From: Kluyvera intermedia
Lineage (GTDB): Bacteria; Pseudomonadota; Gammaproteobacteria; Enterobacterales; Enterobacteriaceae
Reading direction: 5' to 3'
NCBI RefSeq assembly: GCF_021440345.1
Contig: NZ_JAKCNS010000027.1
Coordinates: 1-64,000 of the forward strand
Length of the DNA: 64,000 nucleotides
The notes beneath the pieces are model-generated. The model was given only the letters and a program-made list of their open reading frames with translations. It did not search any database and was not told the DNA's origin. Each line of letters opens with the position of its first letter. Within the stretch, counting starts at the first letter, position 1. This document shows positions 8,006 to 15,809 of the stretch, one piece after another. The translations under genes were made by a program, and so were the position numbers.

Positions 8006-8944
8006 CTAGCCCTCACGTAGCTGCTTTTGCAACAGCGCGAAGCACGCTTCAATCATCGGCGGCAACGACTGCGGACCGCGCATCAGCGCCACGGTTCGGG
8101 TCAGCGCGGGCTGTTGCAATTGGGCAACCCGCAGCGCCGGGTCCTGCAAATGGGTGGTGTAAAGCTGCGGTAAAATACCCACCGCCAGTTTTGAGCGCAC
8201 CAGCCCGTACAGCGTTTCGATATAATCCACCTGATAGCGGGTATTGAGCGTCAGCCGCTGGCTTTCGACCAGCGCGCCGACCAGACGCTGAATATTGCCT
8301 TTCGAGAACATGGCGATATCGCGCCCTGCCAGCAGCTTCCACGGCAGATGTGGCTGACCGCCCAACGGATCGTCGACGTGCAGCACCGCCACCATCGGGT
8401 CTTCACGCAGCGGGAAAAGCTGAAGTTCTTCCGGCAGAGAACTGTCAATTGCCCCAACGCCAAAATCAATCTGGCCGCTTTGCAGGTCGCGGGCCAGCGC
8501 ATCGTTGGTCCGGTCGTGAAACTCGACCCGCAGACGCGGAAACGCCTGCGCCAGAGCCTCCGGCAGCAGCGGAAACAGCAGCGAACTGACCGACGGAATG
8601 AGCCCAATACGCACCGTGCCGTCGCCGCCCGCTTCCACGATCTGCTCGATATCCTCAAACGCCATCTGCGCCACGCTCAGCACGCGCTGGGCATGCGGGA
8701 GAATCGCCGCCCCCAGCTCGGTGAGCGTCACCGCCGAGGCGGTACGGTTGACCAGCTTGCCGCCGATCACCGTTTCAATTTGCCGCAGCGCGCTGCTGAG
8801 CGCCGGTTGGCTAATCGCCAGACGGTTAGCGGTATCGGTAAAGTGACGCAGCTGCGCCAGCGTGACAAAATACTGCAACTGTTTTAGCGAGAGCGCGGGC
8901 AGCCGCTGCCAGGGTTCGGTCATGTTGAGCTTCACTCGAGACAT
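8006..8944 (-). CDS. LysR-family regulator of the adenine deaminase operon
   Basis: This 312-residue LysR-type regulator has its HTH at about 20-80 (FTDTANRLAISQPALSSALRQIE) followed by the two-lobed periplasmic-binding-like effector domain. It is transcribed divergently from the adenine deaminase gene with about 100 bp between the starts, the usual LysR arrangement, so it probably controls the deaminase-permease operon. The effector might be a purine; this is inference. An internal Met at residue 8 is an alternative start. Confidence 0.85.
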   Translation of the reverse strand: MSRVKLNMTEPWQRLPALSLKQLQYFVTLAQLRHFTDTANRLAISQPALSSALRQIETVIGGKLVNRTASAVTLTELGAAILPHAQRVLSVAQMAFEDIEQIVEAGGDGTVRIGLIPSVSSLLFPLLPEALAQAFPRLRVEFHDRTNDALARDLQSGQIDFGVGAIDSSLPEELQLFPLREDPMVAVLHVDDPLGGQPHLPWKLLAGRDIAMFSKGNIQRLVGALVESQRLTLNTRYQVDYIETLYGLVRSKLAVGILPQLYTTHLQDPALRVAQLQQPALTRTVALMRGPQSLPPMIEACFALLQKQLREG

Positions 8945-8953
8945 TCACCCAGA

Positions 8954-8984
8954 ATAAGTCGAAGTTATCGGGTGATAAATTTAT
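8954..8984. promoter_or_regulatory. Candidate LysR operators in divergent promoter
   Basis: Two AT-rich dyads lie in the intergenic region. ATAA-N7-TTAT at 8954-8968 fits the loose T-N11-A LysR box, and ATAAATTTAT at 8975-8984 is a perfect 10-base palindrome that may overlap promoter elements. Confidence 0.45.
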
Positions 8985-9048
8985 TCATCTGGGCAACCGT
9001 TTGCTCTGCCCCTAAAGTAGCGCTCATTATCCCTGCGCCGGAGTTGTT

Positions 9049-10830
9049 ATGTCCAGCAATGCTGAAAACCGCCGCCGCGCCGTCCAGGCCGCCCGCGGTG
9101 AAGTTCCGTTCGATCTTCTGCTTACCGATGCCCAAATCGTTGATATGGCCACCGGTGAAATCCGTGACGCCGATGTCGGCATTGTTGGCGATATGATTGC
9201 CAGCGTCCATCCGCGCGGCAGCCGGAATGATGCGCTCGAGTATCACTCTCTGCCGGGCGTATTCCTCTCCCCGGGGCTGATGGATACCCACGTTCACCTC
9301 GAAAGCTCACACCTGCCGCCGGAGCGCTACGCCGAAATCGTGCTGGCACAGGGCACCACCGCCGTCTTCTGGGATCCGCACGAACTCGCTAACGTGCTGG
9401 GCGTGGCTGGCGTGCGCTACGCCGTGGAAGCCAGCCGCCATCTGCCGTTACAGGTGATGGTGGCGGCACCATCGAGCGTGCCGTCAACGCCGGGGCTGGA
9501 GATGTCGGGCGCCGATTTTGCCGGTGCGGAAATGGAAACCATGCTCGGCTGGCCGGAAGTGCGCGGCGTAGCGGAAGTGATGGACATGCACGGCGTTCTC
9601 CACGGCAGCTGCCGCATGCAGGAGATCGTGCAGGCCGGGCTCAACAGCGGCAAGCTGATTGAGGGGCACGCGCGCGGCCTGAGCGGCGCCGATCTACAAG
9701 CCTACCTCGCAGCGGGCGTCACCTCCGATCACGAACTGACGTCTGCCGACGATGCGCTGGAAAAACTGCGCGCCGGGTTAACCTTAGAGATCCGCGGCTC
9801 GCATCCTTACCTGCTGCCGGATATCGTCAAAGCGCTGAAAACGCTGCCGCACCTCTCCTCACAAATCACCGTCTGCACCGACGATGTGCCGCCGGACATG
9901 CTGCTGGAAAAAGGCGGCATTATCGCCCTGCTGAATCTGTTGATTGAGCACGGCCTCAACGCCACCGACGTGCTGCGCTTCGCCACGCTCAACGCCGCTA
10001 TCCGCCTGCAGCGTAACGACCTGGGGCTGATTGCCGCCGGGCGTCGCGCAGATCTGGTGGTCTTTGACTCGCTGGATAAACTTGAGGCGCGCGCCGTGTA
10101 TGTCGCCGGTAAGCAAATTGCCCGTGACGGTAAGCTACTGACGCCAATTGCGGCCGCCGACGGCGTGACGCCACCGCGTGATACCCTGCGCTTAGCGCCA
10201 CTCAGCGCCGGTGATTTTGCGCTACGCGTGGCTGATATCGACCACGGCGTCGCCCGTTTGCGCCACATTCGCGGCGCGCGTTTTACCCAATGGGGTGAAG
10301 TGGATGTAGAGATCCGCGACGGCAAAGTACAAATCCCCGCGGGCTTTAGCCTTATCTGGGTGAAACACCGTCACGGTCGCCACGAAGCCAAACCGCAGAT
10401 TGCACTGTTAGAAGGCTGGGGCGAACTGCGCGGCGCGATTGCCACCAGCTACTCGCACGACTCGCACAATCTGGTGGTGCTGGGGCGCAACGCCGATGAC
10501 ATGGCGCTGGCGGCAAATCAGCTGATCGCCTCCGGCGGTGGCATGGCGCTGGCGCAAAATCAGCAGATCCTGGCCCACGTGGCGATGCCGATTGCCGGCA
10601 TGCTTTCCGACCAGCCACCCGCAGAGCTGGCAGCCGCGTTCCGCAAGCTGCGCGATTTAAGCGCGGAAGTGGCCGACTGGGAGCCGCCGTACCGCGTATT
10701 TAAAGCCATTGAAGGCACCTGCCTTGCCTGTAACGCCGGGCCGCATTTAACCGATTTAGGGCTGACCGACGGCACCACGCGACAGATTGTCGATCCGGTC
10801 ATTTCGTCACAACACACCACACAACAATAA
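9049..10830 (+). CDS. ade: Adenine deaminase
   Basis: The 593-residue amidohydrolase converts adenine to hypoxanthine and ammonia. Metal-binding landmarks are visible: DTHVHLESS (the HxH pair with the downstream ESS typical of adenine deaminases), GHARGL, SDHE and CTDD. The C-terminal domain contains SHDSHNLVVLG, conserved in Ade. It is only moderately similar to E. coli Ade (YicP); for instance the substrate-loop region reads FWDPHELANVLG rather than ICDPHEIVNVMG. It could therefore be a second adenine deaminase type, or act on a related purine. It is followed after 18 bp by an NCS2 permease and is divergent from a LysR gene. Confidence 0.85.
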   Translation: MSSNAENRRRAVQAARGEVPFDLLLTDAQIVDMATGEIRDADVGIVGDMIASVHPRGSRNDALEYHSLPGVFLSPGLMDTHVHLESSHLPPERYAEIVLAQGTTAVFWDPHELANVLGVAGVRYAVEASRHLPLQVMVAAPSSVPSTPGLEMSGADFAGAEMETMLGWPEVRGVAEVMDMHGVLHGSCRMQEIVQAGLNSGKLIEGHARGLSGADLQAYLAAGVTSDHELTSADDALEKLRAGLTLEIRGSHPYLLPDIVKALKTLPHLSSQITVCTDDVPPDMLLEKGGIIALLNLLIEHGLNATDVLRFATLNAAIRLQRNDLGLIAAGRRADLVVFDSLDKLEARAVYVAGKQIARDGKLLTPIAAADGVTPPRDTLRLAPLSAGDFALRVADIDHGVARLRHIRGARFTQWGEVDVEIRDGKVQIPAGFSLIWVKHRHGRHEAKPQIALLEGWGELRGAIATSYSHDSHNLVVLGRNADDMALAANQLIASGGGMALAQNQQILAHVAMPIAGMLSDQPPAELAAAFRKLRDLSAEVADWEPPYRVFKAIEGTCLACNAGPHLTDLGLTDGTTRQIVDPVISSQHTTQQ

Positions 10831-10848
10831 TCATGGGAGCGCCACGCA

Positions 10849-12192
10849 ATGGCCGATAACACCCTTCAATCAACAACCTCCGGGAGCTGGCTGGAACGCC
10901 GTTTTGCGCTCTCTTCGCGCGGCAGTTCGCTGCGCACTGAATGTCTGGCTGGCGTCACCGGCTTTCTCGCTGCCGCCTATCTGTTAGTTGTCATTCCGGG
11001 CCTGCTGGCCGTGGGCGGGATGGATAAAGGCGCGGCCACCACCGGCACCATTCTGGTGTTTGTCGGCGGCACGCTGCTGATGGCATTTTATGCCAACCTG
11101 CCGTTTATCGTCGGCCCAGGTATCGGCGGTTCGGTGCTGGTCGGCGTGACGCTGGCGGGCAGCGAACACATCGGCTGGCCGATTGGCCTCGGCATCGCCT
11201 GCTGGTCAGGGATTCTGTTCTTCCTGCTGACCAAATTCGGTCTGCGCGAAGTGGTGACCCGTTCGGTTCCCCAGTCGATAAAGCTCGGGCTAACGGCCTC
11301 CATCGGCCTGTTCGTGGCGGTCCTCGGTTTTCGTAATGCCGGTCTGGTGCTGGCAAACGCCAAAACCAACTCGCTGATGCTGGGCGATTTCCTCGCGCCT
11401 GGCGCGCTGGTGGCGCTGTGCGGGCTGTTCCTTGCCATTGCGCTGCAGGCTCGTCGTATTCCGGGAGCCATTTTGTGGGCCATTTTGTTCGCCACGCTGG
11501 TCGGTATTCCGATGGGCGTGACGCGTCTGCCAAGCCACTTTATTGATGCACCGCATTCATTAACGCCGGTACTGGGGCAGATTGATATGCTGGGCGCGCT
11601 CAATATCGCCTTCCTGCCGTTCCTGTTCGTGTTCTTCGCCTCGGAGTTCTTCTCCACCATGGGGACGACCCTGGCGGTGGGCGGCGAAGCGGGCCTGTTG
11701 GATGAAGAAGGCAATATGCCGCACATCAACCGCCCGTTTATGGTGGACTCGATTGCCGCCGCCGTCGGCCCATGGTTGGGCATTCCGGCCGCTACCGCGC
11801 TGATTGAATCCTCTGCGGCGGCGGAAGCGGGCGGCAAAACCGGCCTGACGGCGCTGGCGGCAGCGGTGATGTTCCTGCTGATGCTGCTGTTCACCCCGGT
11901 CGCGCTGATGATCCCCAAAGAAGCCACCGCACCTGCGCTGATTCTGATTGGCCTGAATATGTTCAGCGGGCTGCGTAAGGTTGATTTAGCCAACTTCACC
12001 GACGGTTTGCCGGTACTGATGATGGTGATGATTACCCTGATTGCTAACAGCTTTGGTACCGGGATTGCCGGCGGCCTGCTGTTCTATATCGTGATTAAAA
12101 CCATTGCCGGGAAGTGGCGCGAAATCCCCATTGGCCTGTGGATCCTTGCCATTCCGCTGGTCTATTACTTCGCCACGCTGGTAAGACACTAG
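10849..12192 (+). CDS. NCS2-family (AzgA-type) purine permease
   Basis: This 447-residue inner-membrane protein has about 12-14 hydrophobic segments. It matches the AzgA/GhxP branch of nucleobase transporters, seen in the N-terminal RTECLAGVTGFLAAAYLLVV and in PFIVGPGIGG. The segments FASEFFSTMGTTLAVG and ATALIESSAAAEAGGKTGL are the family's substrate-site signatures. It should import adenine, hypoxanthine or guanine by proton symport. It is co-transcribed with the adenine deaminase (18 bp gap) and followed by a terminator, so the pair forms an uptake-and-deamination unit. Confidence 0.87.
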   Translation: MADNTLQSTTSGSWLERRFALSSRGSSLRTECLAGVTGFLAAAYLLVVIPGLLAVGGMDKGAATTGTILVFVGGTLLMAFYANLPFIVGPGIGGSVLVGVTLAGSEHIGWPIGLGIACWSGILFFLLTKFGLREVVTRSVPQSIKLGLTASIGLFVAVLGFRNAGLVLANAKTNSLMLGDFLAPGALVALCGLFLAIALQARRIPGAILWAILFATLVGIPMGVTRLPSHFIDAPHSLTPVLGQIDMLGALNIAFLPFLFVFFASEFFSTMGTTLAVGGEAGLLDEEGNMPHINRPFMVDSIAAAVGPWLGIPAATALIESSAAAEAGGKTGLTALAAAVMFLLMLLFTPVALMIPKEATAPALILIGLNMFSGLRKVDLANFTDGLPVLMMVMITLIANSFGTGIAGGLLFYIVIKTIAGKWREIPIGLWILAIPLVYYFATLVRH

Positions 12193-12236
12193 CCTATCCC
12201 GCTTACGGGCTGGCTAGCTGAAAGTCTCTGAATAAG

Positions 12237-12294
12237 CTGCCTCATTCCTCCCTGGCGGGTAAACCGTCCAGAGTGGTGTGAGGCAGTTTTTTTT
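12237..12294 (+). terminator. Terminator after purine permease
   Basis: CTGCCTCA (12237-12244) pairs with TGAGGCAG (12279-12286) and is followed by eight T residues. The loop is long and contains a further short hairpin. Confidence 0.8.
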
Positions 12295-12419
12295 CGCCCT
12301 GATCCTGCGAATATCTGTTTTATGTTCAAGGCGAGAATGTAATGATTTTAAAATTCTGGATGTTTTCGCCTATCAGCAGATAATATATTTTCAGGCTGTA
12401 ATTAATGATAGGAAATACC

Positions 12420-12977
12420 ATGTCAGAACGTTCGGAAGTTAAACTAAGACCCCTTGAGCGCGAAGACTTACGCTTTGTACATCAGCTTGATAATAATGCC
12501 AGCGTGATGCGTTACTGGTTTGAAGAGCCCTACGAAGCGTTTGTAGAGCTGAGCGATCTTTATGATAAACACATCCACGATCAGAGCGAGCGCCGTTTTG
12601 TTGTGACCTTTAATGGCAACAATGCGGGGCTGGTGGAACTGGTTGAAATCAACCATATCCATCGACGCGCCGAGTTTCAGATTATCATCTCGCCGGAATT
12701 CCAGGGTAAAGGCCTGGCAAGCCGCGCGGCGAAGATGGCCATGGATTACGGCTTTACCGTACTGAATCTCTATAAGCTCTATCTTATCGTTGATAAAGAG
12801 AACGCCAAGGCGGTCCATATTTATCGTAAGCTTGGCTTTATTCAGGAAGGGGAATTAATCCATGAGTTTTTCGTTAACGGCGAATACCGTAACACGATAA
12901 GAATGTGTATTTTCCAGCAGCAATATCTGGAACATAACAAAACGACGGGCGGGATATTGAAACCGACGGCGCAGTAA
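12420..12977 (+). CDS. speG: Spermidine N1-acetyltransferase
   Basis: The 185-residue GNAT protein is nearly identical over most of its length to E. coli SpeG. Shared segments include [40 protein letters not shown] and the acetyl-CoA loop [10 protein letters not shown]. It acetylates spermidine (and spermine) to relieve polyamine toxicity, for example at low temperature. ATG 12420 is chosen because AGGA at 12410-12413 lies 6 bases upstream and the protein then starts as in E. coli. It is monocistronic here, in a different neighbourhood from the E. coli gene. Confidence 0.95.
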   Translation: MSERSEVKLRPLEREDLRFVHQLDNNASVMRYWFEEPYEAFVELSDLYDKHIHDQSERRFVVTFNGNNAGLVELVEINHIHRRAEFQIIISPEFQGKGLASRAAKMAMDYGFTVLNLYKLYLIVDKENAKAVHIYRKLGFIQEGELIHEFFVNGEYRNTIRMCIFQQQYLEHNKTTGGILKPTAQ

Positions 12978-13017
12978 TTTCGGCTCCGATAGTATTCGCG
13001 TCGACGCCTGAAGAGAC

Positions 13018-13049
13018 ATTGCCCAGCCGGTTGGATCCGGCCGGGCAAT
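13018..13049. terminator. Hairpin between convergent speG and LysR gene
   Basis: ATTGCCC-A-GCCGG pairs with CCGGC-C-GGGCAAT around TTGGAT. It sits between the converging 3' ends and probably serves as terminator in both directions, though without a strong T run. Confidence 0.6.
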
Positions 13050-13061
13050 AGGACACCGGTG

Positions 13062-13955
13062 TTATTCGTTCACGCAGCGTGCCTTCACCTCTTCATACAG
13101 CAGGCGCACCGCGGCGGAGAGCTGCTTACGGTGCGGGCAAATCATATTCAGCGGTACCTTATCGCCTTTGTAGTCTGGCAACAGCACCTGTAGCCGCCCT
13201 TCCCGCAGATCGTCGCTGACATCAAGCGCCGACTTAAAGGCAATCCCTTCTCCGGCAATCGCCAGCCGACGGATAACCTCTGCGTCATCGCTGGTAATCG
13301 TGCCGGATACCTGCACCTGATGTTCCACGCCGTCCCGGCTTAGCGACCAGCGGTCAAATACGCTGCCGCGCAGCACGTAGGTCAGCGCGTTGCATTTTTC
13401 GAGATCGGCCAACGTTTTCGGCTCGCCGTGGCGGGCTACCCACGCCGGAGAGGCCACCAGCACGCGGCGATTTTCCGGGGCAACGGGCAGCGATACAAAC
13501 GACGCGTCGTCGTTGTCACCGTAGCGAAATGCCACATCCACCGGGTCTTTAAAGACATCGGTGCGATGATCGGAGAACAAAATACGCAGCCGCAGCGCCG
13601 GGTGGCGTTCGCGAAAGCGGCGAAAAACATCGAGCAGCAGATTACGCCCGAGGTCCGACGGCACGGCAATTTGCAGCGTGCCGCGCACTTCATCATCCGG
13701 GGTATGGATTTGTTGCAGCCCGTTTTGCAGCGTATCGAGCATTTGCACGGCAAACGGCAGCCAGGTCTCCCCTTCAACCGTCAGGCGCAGGCTGCGGGTC
13801 GAGCGGGCAAACAGGCGAATATTCAGCGCCGTCTCCAGCCGTTTAATCGCCGAGCTCACCTGCGCCGGGGGGATACTTGCCTCGCGTGCCGCCTCGCTAA
13901 AACTGCTAAGGGCGGCGGCGCGGACGAACAGGGTTAAATCTTCCAGCCTGAACAT
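13062..13955 (-). CDS. LysR-family transcriptional regulator
   Basis: This 297-residue LysR regulator has its HTH near residues 1-60 (SFSEAAREASIPPAQVSSAIKRLE) and a substrate-binding domain of the CrgA/AaeR-like group, seen in RGTLQIAVPSDLGR and VDVAFRYGDNDD. No divergent partner is obvious; the next gene upstream, rcnB, reads away on the other strand but has its own known regulator type. Its target is unknown. Confidence 0.8.
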   Translation of the reverse strand: MFRLEDLTLFVRAAALSSFSEAAREASIPPAQVSSAIKRLETALNIRLFARSTRSLRLTVEGETWLPFAVQMLDTLQNGLQQIHTPDDEVRGTLQIAVPSDLGRNLLLDVFRRFRERHPALRLRILFSDHRTDVFKDPVDVAFRYGDNDDASFVSLPVAPENRRVLVASPAWVARHGEPKTLADLEKCNALTYVLRGSVFDRWSLSRDGVEHQVQVSGTITSDDAEVIRRLAIAGEGIAFKSALDVSDDLREGRLQVLLPDYKGDKVPLNMICPHRKQLSAAVRLLYEEVKARCVNE

Positions 13956-14108
13956 AAAGGCTCCTCAAAGACGGGGCAGAATAATCCTCAAAATAGGGGC
14001 TACCGCCGTTTGCTTACATTTTTTAAGAAAGCAGCGCTTGCCATCGAGCCTGCCCATCAGGAATCATACGGGGCGATAATTTTATATCCAGGACAAAATG
14101 GGGATAGT

Positions 14109-14426
14109 ATGCGTAAAACAAAAATGATGCTTCTGGGCGTACTGTTGGCTACGGCGAGTGCTGCCTGGGCAGCGCCAGCAACCGGAATCGCAAAATATGA
14201 ACTCAAAGAGTTTATTGCCGATTTCACGCAATTCAAGATTGGCGATAACGCCCCGGCGATGTACCTGACGCCAGAGTACAATATCAAACAGTGGCAGCTG
14301 CGTAATCTGCCGGCACCGGATGCCGGTACACACTGGACGTACATGGGCGGCAACTATGTACTGATTGGTGATGCCGACGGTAAAATCAGCAAAATCTACG
14401 ACGGTGAAATTTTCTACCATCGTTAA
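14109..14426 (+). CDS. rcnB: Periplasmic nickel/cobalt homeostasis protein RcnB
   Basis: The 105-residue product closely matches E. coli RcnB (YohN), especially in EYNIKQWQLRNLPAPDAGTH, WTYMGG and the C-terminal YDGEIFYHR. A Sec signal peptide ends at AWA-AP (about residue 18-20). RcnB is a periplasmic protein needed for nickel and cobalt homeostasis together with the RcnA efflux pump. The start at 14109 gives the normal length; GGGATAG precedes it. Neither rcnA nor rcnR is next to it here, unlike E. coli. Confidence 0.92.
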   Translation: MRKTKMMLLGVLLATASAAWAAPATGIAKYELKEFIADFTQFKIGDNAPAMYLTPEYNIKQWQLRNLPAPDAGTHWTYMGGNYVLIGDADGKISKIYDGEIFYHR

Positions 14427-14434
14427 CGAATAAA

Positions 14435-14473
14435 GGCCCGCAGGACTCAGCGTCCTGCGGGCCTCTTCTTTTT
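14435..14473. terminator. Bidirectional terminator between rcnB and mrp
   Basis: A perfect 12-bp stem (GGCCCGCAGGAC at 14435-14446, GTCCTGCGGGCC at 14452-14463) is followed by TCTTCTTTTT. It lies between the converging ends of rcnB and mrp. Confidence 0.9.
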
Positions 14474-14478
14474 CGCGG

Positions 14479-15588
14479 TTATACCGCGCGGAAGGCAATC
14501 TCGCTCGGAATGACTTCACCCTGCCAGTACAGCTGCGCCGCTACGCGACCCGCCAGCTGACGATAAATCTCGGTAAACTCGCTGTCCGGACGCGCCACCA
14601 CCGTTGGGGTGCCGTTATCCAGATCTTCACGCAGATTGATGTGCAGTGGCATCTGACCCAGCAGCTGGGTATGATATTTCTCCGCCAGCTTCTCCGCACC
14701 ACCGGTGCCAAAGATAGGCTCATGGTGACCGCAGTTGCTGCAAATGTGCATGCTCATGTTTTCCACGATACCCAGCACCGGCACTTCCACTTTCTCGAAC
14801 ATCACGATGCCTTTTTTGGCGTCGATCAGCGCAATGTCCTGCGGCGTGGTGACGACCACTGCGCCTGTCACAGGGATGTTCTGCGCCAGCGTCAGCTGAA
14901 TGTCACCGGTGCCCGGCGGCATGTCGAGCACGAGGTAATCGAGATCCGGCCACAGCGTCTCTTGCAGCATCTGCATCAGCGCCTTGCTGGCCATTGGGCC
15001 ACGCCAGACCATCGCATTATCGTCGGTCACCAGATAACCAATGGAGTTGGTGGCCACGCCGTGGGCCATAATCGGCGCCATGTGGGTACCATCCGGCGAG
15101 GTTGGACGCTGGTTTTCAGCGCCCAGCATATTCGGGATTGACGGGCCGTAGATATCGGCATCGAGGATGCCCACTTTGGCGCCTTCCGCAGCCAGCGCCA
15201 GCGCCAGGTTCACGGCGGTAGAGGATTTACCCACCCCGCCTTTACCGGAGCTCACTGCGATAATGTTTTTAACGCCGTTGATACCCGGCTGATTTTTCAC
15301 GCGCTTCAGCGTGGCGATGCTGTGCGACAGTTTCCAGTCGATGGCTTTCGCCCCGGTCACCCGCAGCAGTTCCGCGCTGGTTTGCTCTTTTAATTCTTCA
15401 AAGGCGCTGTGCCAGACAAACGGCATCTGCAATTCGATGTGCACGGTGTCGTCAAGCCAGGCGACGTGGTGCAGCGCTTTCAGCGCGGTGAGGTTATGTT
15501 TCAGGGTTGGGTGCTGGAAATTCGCCAGCGTGCCGGCCACCATCGCACGTAAACGCTCAGGGGATTTGGCCTGGGATTCTGAGTTCAT
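14479..15588 (-). CDS. mrp: Iron-sulfur cluster carrier ATPase Mrp/ApbC
   Basis: The 369-residue P-loop ATPase is almost identical in layout to E. coli Mrp (ApbC). An N-terminal MIP18-like domain is followed by the deviant Walker A SGKGGVGKSS (about 114-123), DADIYGPS and DMPPGTGD. The cluster-binding CxxC lies in HICSNCGHHEP (about 283-286). It binds and transfers Fe-S clusters to target proteins. The start at 15588 corresponds to E. coli; the frame extends 67 codons further upstream only through a repeat element. It is divergent from metG. Confidence 0.95.
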   Translation of the reverse strand: MNSESQAKSPERLRAMVAGTLANFQHPTLKHNLTALKALHHVAWLDDTVHIELQMPFVWHSAFEELKEQTSAELLRVTGAKAIDWKLSHSIATLKRVKNQPGINGVKNIIAVSSGKGGVGKSSTAVNLALALAAEGAKVGILDADIYGPSIPNMLGAENQRPTSPDGTHMAPIMAHGVATNSIGYLVTDDNAMVWRGPMASKALMQMLQETLWPDLDYLVLDMPPGTGDIQLTLAQNIPVTGAVVVTTPQDIALIDAKKGIVMFEKVEVPVLGIVENMSMHICSNCGHHEPIFGTGGAEKLAEKYHTQLLGQMPLHINLREDLDNGTPTVVARPDSEFTEIYRQLAGRVAAQLYWQGEVIPSEIAFRAV

Positions 15589-15608
15589 CCCGACTCCTTT
15601 GTTGTTTG

Positions 15609-15694
15609 ACACTCTAAGGATTTCAAGTTGCAGGAAGGCGGCAAATACGCGAATGCAGCCAACGTACCAACAAATTGAAAGACGACGAGTATAT
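15609..15694. repeat. Internally deleted ERIC element
   Basis: The ends match the enterobacterial repetitive intergenic consensus: TTCAAGTTGCAGGAAGGCGG on one side, and GAATGCAGCCAACG, then AAATTGAAAGACGACGAGTAT, on the other, in inverted order. The central conserved hairpin segment targeted by ERIC-PCR primers is missing, leaving about 86 bp instead of 127. It lies in the mrp/metG divergent region. Confidence 0.7.
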
Positions 15695-15809
15695 TTGCTT
15701 TCAGTACGCCTAAGTCTACCACAGCTAACGGGCATCCATATATGGCGCACCCACCACCCTTTTGGTAATATCAAAAGCCCTTTTTGCAACAGAAGAAGTA
15801 ATACCCACT

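Noticed and set aside
8348-8887. Long open frame opposite the LysR gene
   Set aside because: It is the antisense shadow of a GC-rich coding region; it has no ribosome site, no recognisable domain and implausible composition. Several similar shadows, for example opposite metG, dld and the GH1 gene, were dropped for the same reason.
15591-15789. N-terminal extension of Mrp
   Set aside because: The added 67 codons read through the ERIC-like element and have no similarity to Mrp; the E. coli start corresponds to 15588.
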